From: Phycisphaerales bacterium | GTDB lineage: Bacteria > Pseudomonadota > Gammaproteobacteria > Competibacterales > Competibacteraceae | Direction: 5' to 3' | Assembly (NCBI GenBank): GCA_014879435.1 | Contig: JACSSB010000339.1 | Coordinates: forward strand, 1-6,396 | Length of the DNA stretch: 6,396 nt | Shown here: piece after piece, positions 1 through 4,405 of the stretch | Layout of the letters: each line of letters opens with the position of its first letter | How positions within the stretch are numbered: position 1 is the first letter of the stretch | Program-made: the position numbers and the translations under genes | The notes under the pieces: generated by a model | Told to the model about the DNA's origin: nothing | What the model saw: the letters and a program-made list of their open reading frames with translations, nothing else | Databases searched by the model: none

Positions 1-1182
1 GTATTGGCGCGGATGGAGCGAACTGGTGTGCGGGTAGACGCAGCGGCGCTGCGCCAACAGAGTGGCGAGTTGGCCAAACGGCTGTGGGAGTTGGAGCAAC
101 AGGCTTACAAGCTGGCCGGTCGGAGCTTCAACTTGGGTTCGCCCAAGCAATTGCGGGTCATTTTGTTCGAGCAATTGGGCTTGCCGTCCGGCAGGAAGAC
201 CACCACCGGTCAAGACTCCACCGCCGAGGAGGTGCTACAGGAACTGGCGTTGGACTATCCCTTGCCGCGAGTGATTCTGGAGCATCGGGGTCTGAGCAAG
301 CTGAAATCGACTTATACCGATCGCTTACCGCAGCAGATTCATCCCCATACCGGGCGGGTACATACTTCTTATCATCAGGCGGTGGCCAGTACTGGCCGCT
401 TATCCTCTTCCGATCCGAATTTGCAGAATATTCCAATCCGCACGCCGGAAGGGCGCCGCATCCGTCAGGCTTTCGTGCCCGAGTCCGGTTGGCGGATGTT
501 GGCGGCGGATTATTCACAGATCGAGTTGCGCATCATGGCGCATCTGTCTGGGGATGAAGGATTGTTGCAAGCCTTCGCTTCCGGCGCTGACGTGCATCGT
601 GCCACTGCCGCTGAAGTATTTGGGGTGGAATTGGCGGCAGTTAGTGCCGAGCAGCGCCGTAGCGCCAAAGCGATCAATTTCGGGCTGATTTACGGCATGT
701 CGGCGTTCGGGTTGGCCCGGCAATTGGGGATCGAACGAGGTGCGGCGCAGGAGTACGTGGAGCGTTATTTTGCCCGTTATCCGGGAGTCAAGGCGTATAT
801 GGACGATACTCGACGCTTAGCCGCCTCACGGGGTTATGTTGAAACGGTATGGGGTCGTCGCCTGTATCTGTCGGATATCCGCGCCCGCAACTCGCAGTCA
901 CGGCAGGCAGCAGAACGCGCTGCGATCAACGCGCCGATGCAGGGTACCGCTGCCGATATCATCAAACGGGCGATGCTGACAGTGGATCGTTGGCTGCAGG
1001 AATCCGCTTTCCCAGCACGGATGTTGATGCAAGTCCATGATGAATTGGTGTTTGAAGTGGCCGAGGAAGCACTGCCAGAAGCCCAGGAGCGTATTCGGAC
1101 GGCGATGGCCACGGCGGTGGAGTTGCGCGTACCGCTGGAAGTGGATATCGGCCTGGGCGCCAATTGGGATGAGGCGCATTAA
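1..1182 (+). CDS. polA: DNA polymerase I, C-terminal polymerase domain (5' end outside window)
   Basis: DNA polymerase I fills gaps left by Okazaki primer removal and excision repair. The frame is open from base 1, so the gene starts upstream; the TTG at position 4 is internal. The visible 393 residues cover essentially the whole family A polymerase domain and end at TAA. If residue 1 is set to E. coli residue 536, all landmarks fall in register with no net indel. Motif A is DYSQIELR with the catalytic Asp at 170 (E. coli D705). Motif B is RRSAKAINFGLIYG with Lys 223 and Phe 227 (K758, F762). Motif C is QVHDELVFEV with Asp 347 and Glu 348 (D882, E883). Phe at the 762 position is the usual bacterial state that discriminates against dideoxynucleotides. 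All catalytic residues are present, so this part looks functional. The 5' nuclease and 3'-5' exonuclease domains lie outside the window. Confidence 0.98.
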   Translation, partial: VLARMERTGVRVDAAALRQQSGELAKRLWELEQQAYKLAGRSFNLGSPKQLRVILFEQLGLPSGRKTTTGQDSTAEEVLQELALDYPLPRVILEHRGLSKLKSTYTDRLPQQIHPHTGRVHTSYHQAVASTGRLSSSDPNLQNIPIRTPEGRRIRQAFVPESGWRMLAADYSQIELRIMAHLSGDEGLLQAFASGADVHRATAAEVFGVELAAVSAEQRRSAKAINFGLIYGMSAFGLARQLGIERGAAQEYVERYFARYPGVKAYMDDTRRLAASRGYVETVWGRRLYLSDIRARNSQSRQAAERAAINAPMQGTAADIIKRAMLTVDRWLQESAFPARMLMQVHDELVFEVAEEALPEAQERIRTAMATAVELRVPLEVDIGLGANWDEAH

Positions 1183-1319
1183 TACGGAATGGAATTGTGC
1201 TTTATTGGCTAAAAATGTAGCGGTCGTCGCCTGTTCAACTATCATGTAGCGAGTAGGTTCGGCGAAAATCCTTGACCTTTTCACCGCCGCACCGCGTTGT
1301 GTTCCGAGGTGGCTGAGAG
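1183..1319 (+). other. polA to Mut7-C gene spacer with weak hairpin and RBS
   Basis: This 137-base spacer has no open gene. An imperfect hairpin pairs 1260-1268 with 1278-1286 (9 bp, one C/A mismatch, 9-base loop). It has no following T-run, so it is not a convincing terminator. A TATCAT sequence at 1240-1245 resembles a -10 box, but no good -35 lies at the right distance. GAGG at 1306-1309 is 10 bases before the GTG at 1320 and is the likely ribosome binding site. Whether the Mut7-C gene is read through from polA or has its own promoter cannot be decided here. Confidence 0.4.
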
Positions 1320-2114
1320 GTGTCGAAAAGCAAGTGCCAAATGCGGTTTTACGAGGAGCTGAACGACTTTTTGCCGCCTGGACGACGCAAGGTTCGCTTC
1401 ATTCACGAATTCCAGCGACGGGCTTCGGTCAAGGATATGATCGAGGCGCTTGGGGTGCCGCATACAGAAATTGACTTAATTCTGGTAAACGGTCAATCCG
1501 TCGATTTTTCGCATATTGTCCAGGATGGGGACCATATCAGCGTCTATCCCCTGTTTGAAACCTTCGATATTCAACCGCTGGTTCGGGTCCGCCTGCGTCC
1601 ACTGCGGGTCAGCCGCTTCGTACTGGATGTTCATTTGGGCAAGCTGGCGCGTTATCTGCGCTTGCTGGGGTTCGATACGCTCTATCGCAACGATTATGAT
1701 GATGCCGAGCTGGCGCATCTGGCCAGCATGGAACGGCGTATTCTCCTCACTCGCGACCGTGATTTATTAAAACGGGCCGTGGTGACCCATGGTTATTATG
1801 TGCGTGCGGTCGAGCCACGCCGCCAAGTCGAGGAAGTCGTAGCCCGCTTGGATTTGTACCGTGCGATCCAACCTCTTCAGCGCTGTGCCCGTTGTAATGG
1901 CCTGCTGGCAGAGGTCTCCAAGCAAGAAGTCTGGGAACGCTTACCGTCGGAAACGCGACGCTCTATTGAAATCTACTGGGAATGTGGCGAGTGTAGCCAA
2001 TTATATTGGGAAGGCAGCCACATGCCGCACATCCGGCGTTTCATCGATAGCCTTCAGGCGCGCGCCGGAGGCGGAGTACCGAAAACTGGCCCAGTCGCCG
2101 AACTGGGTCAATGA
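1320..2114 (+). CDS. Mut7-C RNase domain protein with N-terminal ubiquitin-like domain
   Basis: Predicted cytoplasmic ribonuclease of the Mut7-C family, 264 residues. Residues about 7-83 match the ubiquitin-like beta-grasp domain found fused to Mut7-C (RFYEELNDFLPP, then ILVNGQSVDFSHIVQDGD). Residues about 99-185 match the PIN-like Mut7-C core. Its acidic residues are Asp 103 in VLDVHLGKLARYLRLLGFD, Asp 119, the NDYDD cluster at 124-128, and LLTRDRD at 142-148. A zinc ribbon follows, with cysteines at 189, 192, 222 and 225 (CARC and CGEC), then the family-typical YWEGSH. No signal peptide or membrane segment is seen. The start is probably GTG 1320, with GAGG 10 bases upstream; ATG 1341 is an in-frame alternative with a poorer site and would remove only seven residues. 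Family assignment is secure from motif order. The RNA target is unknown, and RNase activity is inferred from the fold family. Confidence 0.92.
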   Translation: MSKSKCQMRFYEELNDFLPPGRRKVRFIHEFQRRASVKDMIEALGVPHTEIDLILVNGQSVDFSHIVQDGDHISVYPLFETFDIQPLVRVRLRPLRVSRFVLDVHLGKLARYLRLLGFDTLYRNDYDDAELAHLASMERRILLTRDRDLLKRAVVTHGYYVRAVEPRRQVEEVVARLDLYRAIQPLQRCARCNGLLAEVSKQEVWERLPSETRRSIEIYWECGECSQLYWEGSHMPHIRRFIDSLQARAGGGVPKTGPVAELGQ

Positions 2115-2172
2115 TGGAAATCGTTACGAATCGCAGATTTCGCGGCCTCGGAACGATTTGCGCGTTATTTTT

Positions 2173-2194
2173 CTGGATTATTACTGGATCATTA
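2173..2194 (+). repeat. Tandem 11-bp direct repeat (two copies, one mismatch)
   Basis: CTGGATTATTA (2173-2183) is followed immediately by CTGGATCATTA (2184-2194), identical at 10 of 11 positions. The unit is about one helical turn long. The pair sits 7-28 bases before the ribosome binding site of the DUF2782 gene. It may be a regulator site, a slippage duplication or chance. Confidence 0.6.
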
Positions 2195-2199
2195 ATGAT
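2188..2199. repeat. 12-bp perfect AT-rich palindrome upstream of the DUF2782 gene
   Basis: ATCATTAATGAT is its own reverse complement. It overlaps the second copy of the tandem repeat and ends two bases before the AAAGGA ribosome binding site. It could be an operator half-turn site, but no regulator is known and chance is possible. Confidence 0.5.
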
Positions 2200-2200
2200 G

Positions 2201-2206
2201 AAAGGA
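2201..2206 (+). promoter_or_regulatory. Ribosome binding site that sets the DUF2782 start
   Basis: AAAGGA lies six bases before the ATG at 2213. This favours that start over the in-frame ATG at 2111, which would overlap the end of the preceding gene. Confidence 0.75.
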
Positions 2207-2212
2207 TCAGTT

Positions 2213-2554
2213 ATGCGCCCGCGCTTGATCACTGCATTGTTGTTGGTATCGAGCCTAGCTTGGGCTCAGGATAATTCACCACCGACGAATCTGGAGCCGA
2301 TTCCCGATGGCGCACCAACCGAGGAGGCGGAACAAAGCGTTCCAGCGCCGGAAATCACCATCCGCCGTCGTGGCGAGGATGGCACGATTGAGGAATACCG
2401 TGTCGGTGGAATGTTGTACATGGTCAAGGTCAATCCCGCCAAGGGCGCTTCCTATTACTTGGTGGATAGCGACGGCAATGGCAGCTTAGAGACCCGTTCC
2501 AACGACTTGGAAAGTGGTATGGCGATCCCGGCCTGGGTTCTGCTGCGCTGGTAG
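2213..2554 (+). CDS. DUF2782 family small exported protein
   Basis: A 113-residue protein of the DUF2782 family, whose function is unknown. Residues 1-18 look like a Sec signal peptide: MRPR, a hydrophobic core (LITALLLVSSL), then an AWA cleavage site before Gln 19. The mature protein would be periplasmic. A proline- and glutamate-rich linker (about 20-46) leads to the conserved core at 47-113. The core contains EEYRVGGMLYMVKV (60-73), YYLVDSDGNG (81-90) and the C-terminal PAWVLLRW. ATG 2213 is chosen because of its ribosome binding site and because it gives a clean signal peptide. The frame stays open to ATG 2111, which overlaps the previous stop as ATGA and would add 34 residues including another hydrophobic stretch. 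As I recall, genes of this family often sit near polA in gammaproteobacteria, which fits this location. Confidence 0.9.
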   Translation: MRPRLITALLLVSSLAWAQDNSPPTNLEPIPDGAPTEEAEQSVPAPEITIRRRGEDGTIEEYRVGGMLYMVKVNPAKGASYYLVDSDGNGSLETRSNDLESGMAIPAWVLLRW

Positions 2555-2617
2555 TGCGTTGATGGTGAGAGGGGCTGTTTTGCGCGGTAAGTGGCGGGAG
2601 GCGGGAGGCCCGAACGC

Positions 2618-2776
2618 TTAGTTGCGTCCGTGCCGCCACTCGCCGATATCTTGTTTCAATTGCGAGCGGGCCTTGGCTCGCTCTGCCGCTGCCGATTTCA
2701 GATGTGCGCCGCCCTTGCGCAGGATCGGTGTGGTAGCGAGCGGATTACGCCGCCGCTTTTGAGGTATTTTTTCCAT
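2618..2776 (-). CDS. Small basic protein, conserved-looking, unknown function
   Basis: A 52-residue protein encoded opposite to its left neighbours. It starts at ATG 2774-2776 with AGGAA at 2785-2789, eight bases upstream on the minus strand; a TTG eight codons further up lacks this spacing. The N-terminal half is rich in Arg and Lys (QKRRRNPLATTPILRKGGAH), and the rest looks helical and charged (KSAAAERAKARSQLKQDIGEW). There is no signal peptide, membrane segment or cysteine. The composition suggests binding to RNA, DNA or the ribosome, but this is inference only. I cannot assign a named family; it lacks the pattern of the ribosome-rescue factor ArfA. The strong ribosome binding site and protein-like composition argue it is real. 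It converges with the DUF2782 gene, leaving 63 bases between the stops. Confidence 0.7.
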   Translation of the reverse strand: MEKIPQKRRRNPLATTPILRKGGAHLKSAAAERAKARSQLKQDIGEWRHGRN

Positions 2777-2784
2777 GATAATGC

Positions 2785-2789
2785 TTCCT
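2785..2789 (-). promoter_or_regulatory. Ribosome binding site of the small basic protein gene
   Basis: On the minus strand AGGAA, preceded by an A-run, lies eight bases before the ATG at 2774-2776. It is the main evidence that this short frame is translated and that ATG, not the upstream TTG, is the start. Confidence 0.7.
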
Positions 2790-2826
2790 TTTTTCTTCAA
2801 CAGACCATGATCATCCCCTAAGCAAG

Positions 2827-2858
2827 AAACCCTGGATCATAGTGGTCATCCAGGGTTT
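2827..2858 (+). terminator. Strong hairpin, probable rho-independent terminator
   Basis: Positions 2827-2837 (AAACCCTGGAT) pair perfectly with 2848-2858 (ATCCAGGGTTT) around a 10-base loop. The plus strand ends in TTTT then CC. The minus strand reads TTTCTTGCTT after the stem, so either direction is possible. Read on the plus strand it lies 273 bases past the DUF2782 stop and could shield the TRAP receptor gene from read-through. On the minus strand no gene precedes it. A role as another kind of structured element is possible. Confidence 0.5.
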
Positions 2859-2976
2859 TCCGAAACGTGGGGAAAGCAGACTTGGAAGACAAACTATGCC
2901 TCCCAATTGTTGCTCGGAAGGCGTCACATGAGGCAGTGTTCTTGTGAAAGCATGTGGTGCACTCCTTCCATACATT

Positions 2977-2996
2977 GGGACGATATGGGGCGTCCC
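2977..2996 (+). repeat. 6-bp hairpin in the intergenic region
   Basis: GGGACG (2977-2982) pairs with CGTCCC (2991-2996) around an 8-base loop; a wobble pair may extend it by one. The second copy of the GTGAAAGCA direct repeat follows at once. No T-run follows, so it is not a terminator. Confidence 0.4.
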
Positions 2997-3061
2997 GTGA
3001 AAGCAACTCGCATATGACATAGTTAAAAATGACCCTCAAATTATAGGTCTGCTCCAGGAGG

Positions 3062-3088
3062 GTTGTCAAAAATCCGTGCATTGACAAC
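3062..3088. promoter_or_regulatory. 8-bp inverted repeat, possible operator upstream of the TRAP receptor gene
   Basis: GTTGTCAA (3062-3069) and TTGACAAC (3081-3088) are perfect reverse complements separated by 11 bases, with centres 19 bases apart. The spacing, near two helical turns, suits a dimeric regulator contacting one face of the DNA. It lies 125-151 bases before the receptor start codon. It could also form an RNA hairpin. Each arm contains TTGACA on one strand, but no matching -10 box lies 16-18 bases further on. Confidence 0.45.
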
Positions 3089-3130
3089 AAGCCAGTGCAA
3101 TCCGGTTTGACTCTGATAGAGTATCTATGC

Positions 3131-3155
3131 CAGGACTGGTACGTTATCCAGTCTG
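3131..3155 (+). repeat. Leader hairpin before the TRAP receptor gene
   Basis: GACTGG (3134-3139) pairs with CCAGTC (3148-3153) around an 8-base loop. Two further pairs outside a single bulged G extend the stem to 3131-3155. It lies 57 bases before the start codon, so it would be in the 5' untranslated RNA if transcription starts upstream. No T-run follows. Confidence 0.4.
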
Positions 3156-3201
3156 CATATTGCAACAATTTCTCAATGCTGACGCATACCAATAACCGTA
3201 T

Positions 3202-3207
3202 GGAGGA
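3202..3207 (+). promoter_or_regulatory. Strong ribosome binding site that decides between tandem ATGs
   Basis: GGAGGA is two bases before the ATG at 3210 and five bases before the ATG at 3213. The second spacing is the workable one, so 3213 is the preferred start. Confidence 0.75.
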
Positions 3208-3212
3208 TCATG

Positions 3213-4316
3213 ATGGAGCGTCGTGAGTTCATCAAGAAGACCGGATTGGGTTTGGCTGCCGCCGCCAGTGCAGTTACTGCTCCCGCCATTGCCGAAACCT
3301 CGGAATTGCCAACGCTCAAATGGCGCTTGGCATCGAGTTTCCCCAAAAGTTTGGATACCCTGTTCGGGGCCAGCGAGTTGCTGACTCAACGCGTTGCCGA
3401 GATGACGGGGGGTAAATTTGAAATTCGCGCATTTGCTGGTGGTGAGATCGTGCCATCGAATGGCGTATTGGATGCCGTACAGCAAAATACTGTGGAATGT
3501 GGCCACACCTGTGGCTATTACTACCACGGTAAGAACAAAGCATTCTCTCTGGACACGACGATTCCCTTTGGCTTGAACGCCCGGCAAATGAATGCTTGGT
3601 GTTACTACGGTGAAGGTTTAACTCTGCTACGAGAATTCTTTGCCAAATACAATATCGTTAATTTCCCTGGCGGTAATACCGGCACTCAAATGGGTGGCTG
3701 GTTTCGCAAGGAAATTCAATCGATGGATAATCTAAAGGGTTTGAAAATCCGTATTCCTGGTTTTGGCGCAGAAGTATTTTTGGCGTTAGGTGCAGTCCCG
3801 CAGTTATTGTCAGGCCCAGAGGTTTATCCCGCATTGGAGCGGGGTGCGATTGATGCTGCCGAGTGGGTCGGTCCATACGACGACGAAAAACTGGGTTTTT
3901 ACAAGGTCGCCAAGTTCTATTACTACCCGTCCTGGTGGGAGCCAGGCCCAATGATTTCGTTCTACGTCAATAAGGAACAGTGGGAAAAATTACCCAAAGC
4001 CTATCAGGCCGCATTTGAGACCGCTGCCGCTGAAGCGAATGTGCGGATGATGGCGAATTACGATGCCAAGAATCCGCCAGCGATCCAACGTCTGGTACAA
4101 AATGGGACGCAACTAAAGCGTTTTCCAGATGATGTGATGAAGGCCGCTTATACCGAAGCCCTGAAGATCTATGCTGAAGAATCCGAGAAGAATCCAGAAT
4201 TCAAAAAACTTTATGATTCAATGCGTGCTTTCCAGCAACTCTCCGATATCTGGATGGGATTAGCCGAAGGATCACTGGCGAATTTCATGCAGGCTGCTTT
4301 GCGCAGCAATCGTTAA
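3213..4316 (+). CDS. dctP: TRAP transporter substrate-binding protein, TakP-like (2-oxo acid/lactate type)
   Basis: Periplasmic receptor that captures a small carboxylate and delivers it to the DctQM permease; 367 residues, the normal family length. The N-terminus has a twin-arginine motif (RREFIKK, Arg 3-4), a hydrophobic stretch and an AIA cleavage site near residue 27, so Tat export of a folded protein is likely. The mature sequence matches the DctP subgroup that includes Rhodobacter TakP and the Thermus lactate receptor. Landmarks are AFAGGEIVP (74-82), GNTGTQMGGW (154-163), GLKIRIPG (176-183), EVYPALERGAIDAAEWVGPYDD (203-224) and the WWEPGPM segment (241-247). Arg 180 is the family's substrate carboxylate-binding Arg. 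Gln 159, Trp 218 and Glu 243 are in the conserved segments that form the site and bind the metal ion. Subgroup membership suggests pyruvate, other 2-oxo acids or lactate; the exact ligand is inference. The gene stands alone on its strand, convergent with its presumed permease genes. Confidence 0.94.
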   Translation: MERREFIKKTGLGLAAAASAVTAPAIAETSELPTLKWRLASSFPKSLDTLFGASELLTQRVAEMTGGKFEIRAFAGGEIVPSNGVLDAVQQNTVECGHTCGYYYHGKNKAFSLDTTIPFGLNARQMNAWCYYGEGLTLLREFFAKYNIVNFPGGNTGTQMGGWFRKEIQSMDNLKGLKIRIPGFGAEVFLALGAVPQLLSGPEVYPALERGAIDAAEWVGPYDDEKLGFYKVAKFYYYPSWWEPGPMISFYVNKEQWEKLPKAYQAAFETAAAEANVRMMANYDAKNPPAIQRLVQNGTQLKRFPDDVMKAAYTEALKIYAEESEKNPEFKKLYDSMRAFQQLSDIWMGLAEGSLANFMQAALRSNR

Positions 4317-4333
4317 GGATAATACGCTGGCTC

Positions 4334-4370
4334 AAAAAGCCCCACCTCTCTTTGAAAGATGGGGCTTTTT
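4334..4370. terminator. Bidirectional rho-independent terminator between dctP and dctM
   Basis: AAAAAGCCCCA (4334-4344) pairs with TGGGGCTTTTT (4360-4370), 11 perfect base pairs around a 15-base inner part. Both strands end in a run of five Ts. It starts 18 bases after the dctP stop and ends 35 bases before the dctM stop, so it can serve both convergent units. Confidence 0.92.
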
Positions 4371-4405
4371 CTTGTAATCTTTTTATCGATTAAATCGGAT
4401 AGGAA

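Larger units (their letters stand above)
2777..3201. other. Long intergenic region with several inverted repeats, no convincing gene
   Basis: About 425 bases separate the divergently transcribed small basic protein gene and the TRAP receptor gene. The region must hold the promoter of the receptor gene and probably that of the small gene. It contains at least four inverted repeats, listed separately. A 9-base direct repeat, GTGAAAGCA, occurs at 2944-2952 and 2997-3005, 53 bases apart. No standard sigma-70 promoter with both boxes well spaced is visible. The best weak candidate is ATGACA at 3014-3019 with AATTAT at 3039-3044, at a poor 19-base spacing. Open frames across it on the minus strand do not resemble any protein I recognise. 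Confidence 0.6.

Noticed and set aside
158..1284. Minus-strand open frames within polA
   Set aside because: They are antisense to a collinear, fully conserved polymerase domain and lack family motifs or ribosome binding sites.
1305..1345. Sequence resembling a tRNA-Ser D-arm or the CTGAGA motif of a TPP riboswitch
   Set aside because: No acceptor stem, anticodon or T-arm can be matched downstream. The second conserved half of a TPP riboswitch is absent. The stretch contains the start of the Mut7-C gene.
2590..2640. 8-bp inverted repeat AGTGGCGG/CCGCCACT around the stop of the small basic protein gene
   Set aside because: The 35-base loop is long, one arm is inside the coding sequence and no T-run follows. 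Chance in GC-rich sequence is likely.
2975..2992. Possible sigma-54 promoter (TTGGGACG with a downstream GGGC)
   Set aside because: The downstream box lacks TTGC and its spacing is one base off. The match is too weak to claim.
3081..3110. Consensus TTGACA as a -35 box for dctP
   Set aside because: No -10-like sequence lies 16-18 bases downstream. The motif is better explained as one arm of the 8-bp inverted repeat.
2818..3192. 124-codon minus-strand open frame across the intergenic region
   Set aside because: It needs a TTG start, shows no ribosome binding site I could identify, has no recognisable family motif, and runs through the strong hairpin. Its composition looks like translated non-coding DNA.
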